64,000 nt of DNA from contig CAZTQN010000006.1 in assembly GCA_964615765.1 (NCBI GenBank), positions 1-64,000 of the forward strand, written 5' to 3'. The stretch comes from CAZTQN01 sp964615765 (GTDB lineage Bacteria > Planctomycetota > Phycisphaerae > Phycisphaerales > UBA1924). Below the pieces are notes generated by a model. It made no database searches, was not told the DNA's origin, and was given only the letters and a program-made list of their open reading frames with translations. A program made the translations under genes and the position numbers. This document shows, piece after piece, positions 1-8,439 of the stretch (the stretch's first letter is position 1; each line of letters opens with the position of its first letter).

Positions 1-71
1 CCACACCGCCACCACCCACCGCACCACCCCGCTCGCCCCGACACCCAGCACGCCCGCGATCTGCCCCGTGG

Positions 72-1061
72 TCAGTTGATACTGCACGCCGCCCACGCCC
101 CAGCCCGTCGTCGCCCGAAGGGCGGAGAACGGCGACCCGCCGCCCGGCCCGGCGCGCGGCCCCCCGCCGCCCCCCCCCCCCCCCCCCGCGCCCCGCCCGT
201 CGTCGCCCGACTCGCGGAGAACGGCGACCCCCTCGCCCACCCCCCCCCCCCCCCCCCCCCGCCACCCCCCCCCGCCGCCCCCAATCCGCTCCCGCCGCTC
301 CCACCCCCCCCGGCGCTCACCAGCCACTGCACCACCGGCCCGCCCACGACCACGCCGACGATCACCGCCATCCACCCCGCTCGCCCGTTGCCGATCGCCG
401 CCCGCGGGCGCGTCCGCCGGGCCGCCCATTCCCGTTCCAGCGCGATCGCCACCAGCCCGCCCACGACCACCGTCCACACCAGAAACAGCATGCTCACCGC
501 GCCGACCACCGCCAGCGGCCACCCGGCCAGCCCGAGCAGCGGCCAGATCACCAGTTGCACCGGCACCTGAATCACCGGCACGTCCGCGAGCATCGCCGCC
601 GCCGGCCGCGTCTCCCGCATTGGCTTGCCCGCCGGCATGTCCTCTTCATCCGGCAGCACCTGGCTCAGCCGCGTCATCGGCCACACCAGCACCACGCCGG
701 CCATCACGACCATCAGCATGATCCTCGCGGCGGGCCCGTACCCGGTCGCCGTGAACCGCCCCGTCGTCGACAGCCACACCACGCTCCCGCCCATCGCCAC
801 CAGCACGTACACCGTCCACAGCACGCTGAACAGCCGCGGCTCGCCCCGCCGGTGCGCCCACGGATCCACCGTGCTCGCCCGCCCCGCACCGTCGCCCGCC
901 GCGTTTCCGTGCTGATCAGCGGGCGCGACGCCCGCGTCGGGCCCGTTCGCCGCGATCGCGTCCACGTCCGCCGCATCCGCCTCAGGCCCAACTTGGCCGG
1001 GCTGGCCGGGTTGAGCGGAGTGGGGGGATTCAGGAGGCGTGCCGTCCGGCTCCGCCGTCAT
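72..1061 (-). CDS. Multi-pass membrane protein of unknown function, probably frame-broken and running off the left edge
   Basis: I do not recognise the family. The first 70 residues are rich in Gly, Ala and Asp and look disordered. Hydrophobic stretches near residues 78-97, 112-129, 161-183, 184-207 and 230-249 suggest about five membrane helices. From residue 250 the frame holds only poly-Gly and Arg/Ala low complexity, encoded by two C homopolymers (170-187 and 240-260), and it stops at 72. A different minus-strand frame is open from about 110 to the left edge and reads as normal protein (it includes VQYQLTTGQIAGVLG). The true gene therefore probably continues leftward, and the frame is lost in the homopolymers through assembly error or slippage. 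Its ATG overlaps the stop of the neighbouring 404-aa gene (ATGA), so the two are probably co-transcribed. Confidence 0.6.
   Translation of the reverse strand: MTAEPDGTPPESPHSAQPGQPGQVGPEADAADVDAIAANGPDAGVAPADQHGNAAGDGAGRASTVDPWAHRRGEPRLFSVLWTVYVLVAMGGSVVWLSTTGRFTATGYGPAARIMLMVVMAGVVLVWPMTRLSQVLPDEEDMPAGKPMRETRPAAAMLADVPVIQVPVQLVIWPLLGLAGWPLAVVGAVSMLFLVWTVVVGGLVAIALEREWAARRTRPRAAIGNGRAGWMAVIVGVVVGGPVVQWLVSAGGGGSGGSGLGAAGGGGGGGGGGGWARGSPFSASRATTGGARGGGGGAAGGRAPGRAAGRRSPPFGRRRAGAWAACSIN
105..260. repeat. Two long C homopolymers with a local direct duplication
   Basis: There are uninterrupted C runs of 18 nt (170-187) and 21 nt (240-260). Between and before them, a segment of about 40 nt at 105-144 is repeated imperfectly at 195-235; both copies contain GCCCGTCGTCGCCCGA and GCGGAGAACGGCGACCC. 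Such runs are prone to sequencing and polymerase slippage, and the overlying gene changes frame here. The duplication may be an assembly artefact. Confidence 0.75.
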
Positions 1062-2272
1062 CGCCCACCACCACCCGCCGTCTCCCCACCCTCAGTTGCT
1101 GCACCAACACCCACGCCGATCGAGTCATCCCGCACCAGCACCGGCCCGGCCGGGCGGATGTCGATCTCGGTGTGCGTCGTGCCGGGCCCGTCGATCCGGC
1201 CGTATTGCCGGTGCAGTTGCACCAGCCGCGCGAGCTTGTCCGCGTCGCTGACCTGCCCCGGGTTGAACGTCTTCTCGCCCACCGGCCCGCCCCAGCGGAT
1301 CCGCGTCCCCGCCTGCGTAATCACCACCAACTCCGAGGATCCCGAACCCACCTTCACATCGGCCGGCTTGAAGCCCCCAACATCCACCGCCTGCACCTGC
1401 CGGTGCACCACGTCATTGCTCGACAGGAACGCCAGCAGATCCAGCCCGGCCTGAATCTGCCCGCCCGTGCCCCCGCCGCCCTTGCCCGTGACTTCGTCCC
1501 ACCGCTCGCCCGGCGCGGGCAGCGCCCGGCTCGGCGGCGGCGGCACGCCGACAATCACCTTCAGCCCCGACCCATCGATCGGATACGCCAGCGGCAGCAG
1601 TTCCCCGCCGCGCGCGACCAGATGATCGGCCCCGTCAAACCGCACCACCGCGACCGGCACGCGCCACGTGCCGCGCACCGTGACCACGTTCGCCGCGTCC
1701 CGCGTCAGCGACAACTTCTGCGCCGACTCATCAAACCACCCGGTCCTGAGGAGCGCCCGCCGGGCCCGCTCCAGCGATTGATCGTCCAGCGGATTGGCCG
1801 TCAGTTCGCCGTACGCGAGCGTGAGCATCGCCTCCCGAATCTCGGCGTTCACCCACGTCCGCTCGGTCGCGCTCGACCCCCCCGCACCCCCCGTCCCCCC
1901 CGCACCCCCCGGCCCACCCAGCGGCGGCCACTCGAACCGCACCGACACCGGGGCCGCCTCCGCCGTCTTCAGCGCCGCGGCCCGGTCCATCAGCCCGTTG
2001 TACGACACCACCATCGCGACCACGACCGCGATCAGCCCGCCCACGGAGAAAATCGCCCCAACCTGCCGCACCGCCGGCTGGGCCCAGAAACCAACCCGCG
2101 GAGAATCAGCAACCGGCGCCCCCGCCCCGCCCGCGGCCTCGCCGCCATCGCTCACCATCACACCGTCGGCAACAGACGCAGGCGCGCTCCCGACCGGCGC
2201 AGCACCGGGTGCGACTCCGCCCGTCGCCGCGCCGACCCCCCCCCCAGAAGTTGACCCTGCCTCATCCGCCAT
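1058..2272 (-). CDS. Single-pass membrane protein with an FtsQ/POTRA-like extracytoplasmic region
   Basis: The 404-aa protein has a disordered Gly/Ala N-terminus (1-60), one transmembrane helix near residues 71-90, and a soluble C-terminal region. After the helix, the order of segments resembles FtsQ/DivIB: a short helix-strand unit with LLRTGWFDESAQKLSL, then TWRVPVAVVRFDGADHLVARGG and a long beta-rich domain. FtsQ proteins link the cytoplasmic and periplasmic parts of the division machinery; that role is only inferred here. The gene is not in a recognisable division cluster. It overlaps the downstream membrane-protein gene by 4 nt. Pro/Gly-rich insertions (near residues 121-135) are low-complexity. 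A generic planctomycete membrane protein remains possible. Confidence 0.6.
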   Translation of the reverse strand: MADEAGSTSGGGVGAATGGVAPGAAPVGSAPASVADGVMVSDGGEAAGGAGAPVADSPRVGFWAQPAVRQVGAIFSVGGLIAVVVAMVVSYNGLMDRAAALKTAEAAPVSVRFEWPPLGGPGGAGGTGGAGGSSATERTWVNAEIREAMLTLAYGELTANPLDDQSLERARRALLRTGWFDESAQKLSLTRDAANVVTVRGTWRVPVAVVRFDGADHLVARGGELLPLAYPIDGSGLKVIVGVPPPPSRALPAPGERWDEVTGKGGGGTGGQIQAGLDLLAFLSSNDVVHRQVQAVDVGGFKPADVKVGSGSSELVVITQAGTRIRWGGPVGEKTFNPGQVSDADKLARLVQLHRQYGRIDGPGTTHTEIDIRPAGPVLVRDDSIGVGVGAATEGGETAGGGGR

Positions 2273-2423
2273 ATCGCTTCACGCGGCCCGCCAAACCAGC
2301 CTCGTTCCCCGCCCCCCCGCCCCCCGCCCACCGTCCCACCCACGCGCAACTATCGACACCTCGCAGCATATCGGTGCACAGAACACCAAGAACGCCCACC
2401 CCCCAATCCCCACCCCCCGCCCC

Positions 2424-2515
2424 CCGCCTCCCGCCTCCCGCCTCCCGCTTCCCGCTTCCCGAATCCCGCTTCCCGTTTCCCGCTTCCCGCCCCCCCATCC
2501 CGCTTCCCGTATTCT
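2424..2515. repeat. Heptad-period repeat tract, CCCGCTT orientation
   Basis: This is a run of about a dozen 7-nt units, mainly CCCGCCT then CCCGCTT, with CCCGTTT and CCCGAAT variants. The same family appears in the opposite orientation after the next gene (3320-3424), so the 786-bp gene between them is bracketed by inverted copies. Confidence 0.8.
2510..2515 (+). promoter_or_regulatory. -10-like box TATTCT of the DUF4239-type gene
   Basis: TATTCT ends 8 nt before the ATG at 2524. Transcription would start at or just before the start codon. No Shine-Dalgarno sequence is present between them. Confidence 0.45.
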
Positions 2516-2523
2516 GCCCCCCA

Positions 2524-3309
2524 ATGCTCCTCCTCCCCGTCATCGTCCTCGGCGTCGGGCTGATCGGTCTGGTCTGTGCGAGCACGCTCGCCGGGCTGTG
2601 GCTCGGGCGTCGGGTCGTCCGCCATCGCACGCCCGAGTCCGAGCATCTGAGCACCATCCAGGGCGCCCTCCTGGGCCTGCTGGGCCTGGTGCTGAGTTTC
2701 TCGTTCGCGTCGGCGATGAGCCGCTTCTTCGATCGCCAGGACGCCATCGCGGCGGAGGCCAACGCGATCGAGACGGCGTACCAACGGGCCGAACTGCTCC
2801 CATCCCCGCACGCCCAGGCGGCCCGCGCCGCCCTGTCCGCCTACGCCGGCGCCCGACTGCGTCTCGCCGAGAACGCCGACGAAACCGCACTCGACGGCCC
2901 GGCCCGCCGCGACGCCCGCGTCACCCTCGAGCAAGAACTCGACCGCCACCAAGCCGCGGCCAGGGCGGCCGTCCTCGCGGGCGTGCGCGAGACCCCGCAG
3001 TACGCCGCGCTGGTCGTGCCCGCGCTCGACGCCGTCGGCGACGCGCTGGTGCGCCGCAACGCGCTGATGCGCCGCGCCCTGCCCACCGAACTCGCGGTGA
3101 TCCTGATCGTGTGCTCGTGCGCGACGATGGCGACCGTCGGCTACGGCGTGGGCCTCGCGGAAAAACGCTCGATCGCCGCGACCATGACCCTCGCCGGCCT
3201 CGTCGGCGTGGTGCTGTTCATGACCTTCGACTTCAACCGCCCCGACAACGGCTGGGTCCGCGTGAACATCACGCCGCTGGCCGACCTGCCGGCCCGGCTG
3301 GGGCAGTGA
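2524..3309 (+). CDS. DUF4239 (bestrophin-like) membrane protein
   Basis: The 261-aa protein fits the DUF4239 pattern: an N-terminal helix (about 4-26), a segment TPESEHLSTIQGALLGLLGL leading into a second helix, a long soluble middle with EANAIETAYQRAELLP, and two C-terminal helices (about 198-220 and 224-242). The family is uncharacterised and distantly related to bestrophin-type channels; any ion transport role is inference. The frame is open far upstream, but 2209-2523 is repeat sequence. The ATG at 2524 is chosen because a TATTCT box lies 8 nt before it and hydrophobic protein starts exactly there. The gene is flanked by inverted heptad-repeat tracts. Confidence 0.8.
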   Translation: MLLLPVIVLGVGLIGLVCASTLAGLWLGRRVVRHRTPESEHLSTIQGALLGLLGLVLSFSFASAMSRFFDRQDAIAAEANAIETAYQRAELLPSPHAQAARAALSAYAGARLRLAENADETALDGPARRDARVTLEQELDRHQAAARAAVLAGVRETPQYAALVVPALDAVGDALVRRNALMRRALPTELAVILIVCSCATMATVGYGVGLAEKRSIAATMTLAGLVGVVLFMTFDFNRPDNGWVRVNITPLADLPARLGQ

Positions 3310-3319
3310 GGGCGCGGGG

Positions 3320-3424
3320 GCGGGAAGCGGGAGGGACGGGAAGCCGGGGTGGCGCGAAGCGGGAAACGGGAAGCGGGAAGCGGCGGGGGAGGGAAACGGG
3401 AAGCGGGAGGGCGGAAGGCGGGGA
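3320..3424. repeat. Heptad-period repeat tract, GGGAAGC orientation
   Basis: 7-nt units alternate between CGGGAAG and CGGGAAA with scattered variants. This is the reverse complement of the tract at 2424-2515, on the other side of the DUF4239-type gene. Confidence 0.8.
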
Positions 3425-3525
3425 GGGGGTGGGGGGGTCGAGAAACGGGCAGCGGCCCCCCCCGCCCCGGGTAGCACGCCGCTCCGCGGCGTGACGAACA
3501 GTGCCTCTATCTCCCCTCCCTCCCC

Positions 3526-3617
3526 CGGTGCCCGGTGCCTGATCCCCGGTGCCTCGCATCCCCCCCCCTCCGGCGAGTGCCCAGTGCCTAGTGCCCAGTG
3601 CCTAGTGCCCAGTGCCT
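3526..3617. repeat. Heptad-period repeat tract, GTGCCCA/GTGCCTA
   Basis: The clearest part (about 3576-3617) alternates GTGCCCA and GTGCCTA in an exact 7-nt period. A diverged portion (GTGCCCG, GTGCCTG) precedes it. The reverse-complement version lies at 10788-10825. Confidence 0.8.
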
Positions 3618-3714
3618 TCCCAAGGCAGGTCCCAAGAAATTCGCCCCGCGCGGCCGCGCCAAGGCCGATGAGCCCTTCCGCGCGTTGAGCGGCAGCGCAG
3701 AAAGTGCCGCGCGG

Positions 3715-3900
3715 CAGAGTTTTTGTGGGCACAAAAACTCCTGCGCTGGGCACAAAAGTTCCTGCGCTGGGCACAAAATGTTCTGCGCTGGGCACAAAAA
3801 CTCCTGCGCTGGGCACAAAATGTTCTGCGCTGGGCACAAAAGCTCCGGCGCTGGGCACAAAAGGTCCGGCGCTGGGCACAAGCAGAGCATTTGTGGGCAC
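3715..3900. repeat. 21-bp tandem array (seven full units) bounded by an 18-bp direct repeat
   Basis: Seven units of exactly 21 nt start at 3727, 3748, 3769, 3790, 3811, 3832 and 3853, followed by a partial unit. Each begins GGGCACAAAA and ends GCGCT, with a variable middle (ACTCCT, GTTCCT, TGTTCT, GCTCCG). The array lies between CAGAGTTTTTGTGGGCAC (3715-3732) and CAGAGCATTTGTGGGCAC (3883-3900), which match at 16 of 18 positions. At the left end, GAGTTTTTGTG (3717-3727) and CACAAAAACTC (3730-3740) form a perfect inverted repeat with a 2-nt gap. The period is three times the 7-nt period of the neighbouring tracts. Confidence 0.9.
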
Positions 3901-4017
3901 GCGCCGAGCGCGAACGGGCACGAGGATGACCCCTGCGGCGAGAGGCTGACAGGAAGCGACTATGTGGACCATTCTGTCAAAGTTGCCAACACAAGCGCTC
4001 CCGCTCGCGGCTCGCTC

Positions 4018-4251
4018 TCAGCGGACGCTGACGACCCCGTCCCAGAGCACCGCCCGGGCCTTCTTGGCGTCAGCGAGCGCGTCGTTCAGCGAAGCCTCCA
4101 CAGCGTCCATCGCTGCGAGCTCGTCAGGCTTGAGCTTCCTCGCCCGACAGCGGTCAACTTCCTTTAAGGCGGCGAGATATGCGCTCGATAACTCGCGAAG
4201 GGAAGCGTCGAGCTTCTTGAACCCTGGAATGTCAGCATAAATCCGGCCCAT
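4018..4251 (-). CDS. Small 77-aa helical protein, last gene of the defence-like module
   Basis: I do not recognise this protein. It is 77 aa, largely helical and charged (LDASLRELSSAYLAALKEVD, then ARKLKPDELAAMDAVEASLN), with no membrane segment or cysteine pair. It lies 48 nt downstream of the GIY-YIG/helicase gene on the same strand and so is probably the last gene of that operon. Lys and Asp are more frequent than in the surrounding genome, in keeping with transfer along with the module. It could be an accessory or regulatory subunit; this is inferred from position only. Confidence 0.6.
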   Translation of the reverse strand: MGRIYADIPGFKKLDASLRELSSAYLAALKEVDRCRARKLKPDELAAMDAVEASLNDALADAKKARAVLWDGVVSVR

Positions 4252-4299
4252 GAAGACTCCGATGATCTGATAGTTTGGCGACAGCCGACTTGAGAGCAG

Positions 4300-6831
4300 T
4301 TACGCACGATTGGTTGGTGAGGGCGCAAGTCGCTCGAAGCTCTGCTGGAAGTCCTCTTCAGTCAGGGCCGTGTCCCAGAGTCCAACGTCAAGACCCTGTT
4401 GCTTGCTCACGCCCATGTACCGCAGGCTCGCGTCCTCGTAGCGGCGGAACTTCCACACCGCGTCGTTCATGAGCGCTGCGTTGAACACGCCCAAGCCCAC
4501 CAGCCGCTCGAAGTCCGCCGTGGTCAGGCCCGTGACCTTCTGGAACAGCCGCGGCTCGATCTTGGTGATTACGTCCCTGAGCCGTTGCTCGCGGTAATCA
4601 GTGAGGTACATGAACACGGGGATTCGAGCGGCAAACTTGATGAGCTTTTCCTGAACCTCCTTGCGAAGGCTCTTGCGCTGCTTCTCTGCTTCGGTCAGTT
4701 CCCTCTTTTCCTTCGCGCTGAGCTCGTCCCCCTCGGCGACCTGCCGCTTAGCGTCCTTGATCTGCTCGGAGCGATTGATGATCGTCTCCAGGTCCTGATT
4801 CAGGTTCCTAAAGCCCTCGATGGCCATGAGCGCGTCCATCGCCTTCTGGTCGTTCATCAGGCGGTTGAGCGTGCCGTCGTCCACGTTCACAAGCAGCACG
4901 CTCTCCCAGCGCTTGGCCAGGAGCGTCGCGCTAGTCCCCGCCGTCGCGATGTCAAGGATCGCCTCGGCGTCCAGCTGCCGCATGGCGCTGCCGTCGTACG
5001 CCAGCACGGGAAGGAAGCCGACGAGCTCGCCCACCCGCTGCTCGGGCGTGGTGTCGTCGGTCGCCAGCCGCGAGCCGTAGTCGGTGATCTGCCGCAGGGC
5101 GCGGTTGGGGGCGAAGTCGAAGACGTAGCACTCGGGCTTGACGATCACCTCGTTGTGGTTCTCGTCACACACGGTCCACGGCGACTGCACGCGGAAGGCG
5201 CTCTGGAAGTACGTCTCGGGGCTTGAGCACTTGCGGAGCATGAGCAGCCCGGTCCACGGGCGGACGGTCACGCCCGTTGTCAACTTGCCACACGACAGTG
5301 TGATCGTCTTGCTGTTGAGCGGGTCATCCATCGCCTCAAGCACGGGAGGCAGTGCTTCGGCACCGATCCCTGCGCCCGCTCCCGCGGCGACGACGACCTT
5401 GAAGTCGTGATAAAAGGCGTTCTGCTTCGCCGCCAGCAGGTTTGCCATCGCGTGGCAACTGGCGACGCTGGGCAGGAACCAGAACGTGTGATTCAGCACG
5501 CCCATGAGCCGGGCGTCGGAGAACGGTAGCGGCGGCTTGTCCTTGCCGAGTTTCAGGTCGTCGACGGTCGCGCCCTTGTAGCCACCGCGAATGAGGTCCA
5601 ACCACTTCTGCACCTCGTTCTCGTGCTCGAACTTCGCATTCGTCTCATTCCCATCGGCGCGGAAGAACTCGTTCAGGTCGAACTCGTTGAACTCCCCCCC
5701 CTCAGCCACCTGGCGGAGCTCGTCGGGAAGCTGGTACGTCATCAGCACAAGCCGCGGAAGCTGGGCGTATGGGCTGGGCCCGGGCCCCTTCCAATCCCGC
5801 TTGGCCCGCTGCTCGTCGCTGTACGTCCAGTTGTAGATCTGCTCCTCGATGAACTCGCCCGAGGCCAGGGCCCGAAACGGCGTTCCGGAGAGGTACAGAT
5901 AGTGCCGGGTCTCGATGGGCAGGATCGACTCGTCGAAAGCCTCCTCGTCCTTGGTGGTGAACTCGCCCGCGAGCTCGCCCTCGTCCTGCTCGTCGGCCCC
6001 GAACAGCCCCTTGGCGTTCTCGCGCCAGGCCCCGAAGTGGTACTCGTCGAGGATCACGCAGTCCCACTTGGTCTCATGCACCCACTCGTTGCGGGCCTTG
6101 ATTGCACCCAAGCGGTCGCGTTGCAGGAAGTCCTGGAAGCTCCCGAAGCAGACGATGGGCTTCTTGGGGTCGGCATCGTCGTGGTCCATGCCGCCGCCGC
6201 CGGGGCGGGTGACGAACTGCCAGCCCTCGAAGTCCTTGTGCAGCTTCAGGTCTTCGGCCCACGCGTGCACCACGGCGGGCTTGAAGGTCATCACCAGCAC
6301 CTTCTTCCAGCCCATCTTTTTGGCCAGTTGGTAGGCCGCGAAGGTCTTGCCGAACCGCATCTTCGCGTTCCACAGGAAGTGCGGCGTGTGCCCCTTCTGC
6401 TCCTTCGCGGCGCGGCGGAAGTAGTCGGCGGTGCGCTCCACGGCCTCGGCCTGCTCGGGGCGCATGCCGAAGCTCAGCGTGCGGTCCTCGACGTTGGCGA
6501 TGCGGTCGCGGACGGCGAGGATGGCGGCCTGCACGTCCTTGACGGTGCAGCGGAACCACTCGTTGGTCTCTCGCCTGATCTTCCTGGCCAGCAGATGTCG
6601 GTGCACGTCGCGGTCGGTGAAGCTGGTGCCGTCCGCCCGCATGGCGGGCTCGATCAGGGCGATGGTGTAGGGCGTCATGCCCGCCGGGAACTGCTCGGCG
6701 ATGCGCTCGGCGGCCTTGCGCTCGGTGTAGCCGACCTTCAGCAGGCCCTTGTGGTCGGGGTGGGTGCTTGCGTACGCGTAGATGGTGGGCGTGGCGCCGG
6801 GGCGGGGAGGGAAGAACTCTTGCGGTTGCAT
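4300..6831 (-). CDS. GIY-YIG nuclease fused to SF2 helicase (restriction-like subunit)
   Basis: The 843-aa protein starts with a GIY-YIG/T5orf172-like nuclease module (about 15-95): TIYAYAS (16-22), LKVGYTER (31-38), and a later NEWF (90-93). A superfamily 2 helicase follows, with a Q-like RPEQAEAV (124-131), Walker A NAKMRFGKT (155-163), Walker B DEYH (262-265) and motif III LSGTPF (314-319). A charged coiled-coil-like stretch and a helical domain fill the C-terminal 250 residues. In restriction systems such helicases translocate on unmodified DNA and the nuclease cuts it. The gene sits 15 nt downstream of an Eco57I-type methylase on the same strand, which supports a restriction role. Lower GC and more Lys/Phe/Tyr than its neighbours suggest horizontal transfer. 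Homologues are usually annotated only as helicase or restriction enzyme. Confidence 0.88.
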   Translation of the reverse strand: MQPQEFFPPRPGATPTIYAYASTHPDHKGLLKVGYTERKAAERIAEQFPAGMTPYTIALIEPAMRADGTSFTDRDVHRHLLARKIRRETNEWFRCTVKDVQAAILAVRDRIANVEDRTLSFGMRPEQAEAVERTADYFRRAAKEQKGHTPHFLWNAKMRFGKTFAAYQLAKKMGWKKVLVMTFKPAVVHAWAEDLKLHKDFEGWQFVTRPGGGGMDHDDADPKKPIVCFGSFQDFLQRDRLGAIKARNEWVHETKWDCVILDEYHFGAWRENAKGLFGADEQDEGELAGEFTTKDEEAFDESILPIETRHYLYLSGTPFRALASGEFIEEQIYNWTYSDEQRAKRDWKGPGPSPYAQLPRLVLMTYQLPDELRQVAEGGEFNEFDLNEFFRADGNETNAKFEHENEVQKWLDLIRGGYKGATVDDLKLGKDKPPLPFSDARLMGVLNHTFWFLPSVASCHAMANLLAAKQNAFYHDFKVVVAAGAGAGIGAEALPPVLEAMDDPLNSKTITLSCGKLTTGVTVRPWTGLLMLRKCSSPETYFQSAFRVQSPWTVCDENHNEVIVKPECYVFDFAPNRALRQITDYGSRLATDDTTPEQRVGELVGFLPVLAYDGSAMRQLDAEAILDIATAGTSATLLAKRWESVLLVNVDDGTLNRLMNDQKAMDALMAIEGFRNLNQDLETIINRSEQIKDAKRQVAEGDELSAKEKRELTEAEKQRKSLRKEVQEKLIKFAARIPVFMYLTDYREQRLRDVITKIEPRLFQKVTGLTTADFERLVGLGVFNAALMNDAVWKFRRYEDASLRYMGVSKQQGLDVGLWDTALTEEDFQQSFERLAPSPTNRA

Positions 6832-6846
6832 GTGGCGAGTCCCAAC

Positions 6847-8439
6847 TCACTCATCGTCTTCGATCGAGCCTTCGTCGGCGCTCGCCGAGTCATCCATGGG
6901 CCGCACAATCTTCTCGATGAACGCGACCTCCTCAGTGGAAAGCCCATACTTTTTGTACAGGTCTTTGTCCGTCCACTCTTTTGACCACTTTTGCATCGGG
7001 ACGAAGGTGTACACTTTCCGCGTAGTGTCTTGAGCGGGCTTGTGAAGAAGGATGAGGAACCGTGTCAGTCGGCAGTGCAGGTACGAGAGAGCGCTTTCAG
7101 CCTCCGCCCTTGACGCGAATGGACCGATGCACAGATATGTCTCCGAGCAGATGCTGCCGGGCTCGCCAACAAACGGCGTGCTGATGATGCGATGGGGGTA
7201 GGTGTCTTTGTTGCCGGTCCCCGGCGCCGCGCGCCCAACGTAGAGCTTCCACTTGTTGATAAGTGCCGTACCCGTGGGCACGCTCGACTTGGCGGTGTAT
7301 CCAATGCCGCCGTTTTGGTACACGAGCACATCTCCTGCTCGCTTGTCCTTGCGACCTTTGAAGGTTGTCACGAGACCAAAGGGCTTTCGCGAGCTAACTA
7401 GGCCGTCGAACCGTTTGTTCTCCTGCAGAGCGAGAGAGTTGGCAGCGCCGTTCTCGACCGCGGCCACTTTGCGGAGAATCGAGATGCCTTCGTTGAAGCG
7501 CACGAACACGTCCGCCCCCTCCTCCAAGAGCGGGCGAGTTGCGGTCGAAGTGGGCCAGTCTCGGAAGTGGGTGGAGACGCGGCACGGCCCCGGGTTGTCG
7601 CGATCCCAGAGGAAATAGCACACCCCGCCCTTCAGACCCACACCGGGGAAAAGGTCAGAGGCCGTGAGGTAGTCGTCTATCGACCGCACACGACTATCTC
7701 CGAGCATGGTTTCCCTAAACTCATCAAGGCCCTTCCCGCCCGCGAACCATCGCGCCGGAATGACCATCGTCAGGAACCGCGGCTGGAGCTTCATTGCCTG
7801 CTGCACGAACTCGTGGTAAATCGGCGACGCGCTCCGCCCGAACCCGCCATCGTTGATCTGATACGGCGGATTGCCGACGATCACGTCAAATCGCAAGTTG
7901 AACTCCTTCGTTGGATCGACGCCGTGGATCAGCGGGTACGCGTACGCCTCGCGGCTCTCGCCCCGTTCAAGCTCCGCCGCGGTCGCCCCGCACATCGTGC
8001 ACCGCCCCGCGTCGTCCCAGTCGTGCTCGGCCTTAGGCAGCCGGATGTTCCCATCCGCCCGCGTAAATGCCCCGCTGCTCGCGATGCTGAACTTGCCGTC
8101 TGCCTTCTTCGAGCAGTACACGCTCCGCCGGGCGATGTGGCCGGTCAGCTCGGTGATCGCCAGCCCGAAGACCTGCCGCGTCAGGATGTGGTCGATGCGG
8201 GCCTGCCCGCCCGGCATCTGGTCCTTGAGCCCGTCGTTAAGCCGCCGGGCAATCTCGCGCAGGAATACGCCCGACTTGCACACCGGATCGAGGAACGTCG
8301 TGTCGGGCCTGCGGAACAAGTCCTGAGGCAGCAGGTCCAGCATCGCCGACGCGAGCTTGGGCGGCGTGAACACCTCGTCGGCGCTGAGGTTCGCCAAGCA
8401 GGTGAGGATGTCGGGGTTATGGCCGGAAAGCGTGCTCAT
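6847..8439 (-). CDS. Eco57I-type N6-adenine DNA methyltransferase with NPPY motif and altered SAM motif
   Basis: The 530-aa protein matches the Eco57I-like gamma-class methylases: FTPP (24-27), a motif I region DPVCKSGVFL (51-60), and catalytic motif IV NPPYQ (190-194). Next comes a characteristic block PIYHEFVQQAMKLQPRFLTM and the conserved FAGGKGLDEFRE. A CTMC pair (147-150) could bind a metal. Motif I normally reads DPACGSGxFL; here Ala, Gly and Gly are replaced or shifted (DPVCKSG), so SAM binding may be weakened. The protein's start overlaps the upstream half-methylase by 4 nt, and the helicase follows after 15 nt. The C-terminal 200 residues probably hold the target-recognition region. 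It should modify adenine in the target site recognised by the module. Confidence 0.88.
   Translation of the reverse strand: MSTLSGHNPDILTCLANLSADEVFTPPKLASAMLDLLPQDLFRRPDTTFLDPVCKSGVFLREIARRLNDGLKDQMPGGQARIDHILTRQVFGLAITELTGHIARRSVYCSKKADGKFSIASSGAFTRADGNIRLPKAEHDWDDAGRCTMCGATAAELERGESREAYAYPLIHGVDPTKEFNLRFDVIVGNPPYQINDGGFGRSASPIYHEFVQQAMKLQPRFLTMVIPARWFAGGKGLDEFRETMLGDSRVRSIDDYLTASDLFPGVGLKGGVCYFLWDRDNPGPCRVSTHFRDWPTSTATRPLLEEGADVFVRFNEGISILRKVAAVENGAANSLALQENKRFDGLVSSRKPFGLVTTFKGRKDKRAGDVLVYQNGGIGYTAKSSVPTGTALINKWKLYVGRAAPGTGNKDTYPHRIISTPFVGEPGSICSETYLCIGPFASRAEAESALSYLHCRLTRFLILLHKPAQDTTRKVYTFVPMQKWSKEWTDKDLYKKYGLSTEEVAFIEKIVRPMDDSASADEGSIEDDE

Larger units (their letters stand above)
3310..4017. 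other. 700-bp region without a convincing gene, filled with repeats
   Basis: Between the DUF4239-type gene and the 77-aa gene I find no credible coding sequence. The region holds heptad tracts (3320-3424 and 3526-3617), a G-rich stretch (about 3418-3445) and the 21-bp tandem array (3715-3900). Reading frames stay open here only because the repeat unit is a multiple of three. Confidence 0.75.

Noticed and set aside
3715..3900. Possible CRISPR array
   Set aside because: Units are directly adjacent with no unique spacers, the unit is only 21 bp, and there are no cas genes.
3588..3972. Open frames on both strands across the 21-bp array, giving periodic peptides
   Set aside because: The unit length is a multiple of three and contains no stops, so frames stay open by construction. 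No ribosome site or non-repeat protein is attached.
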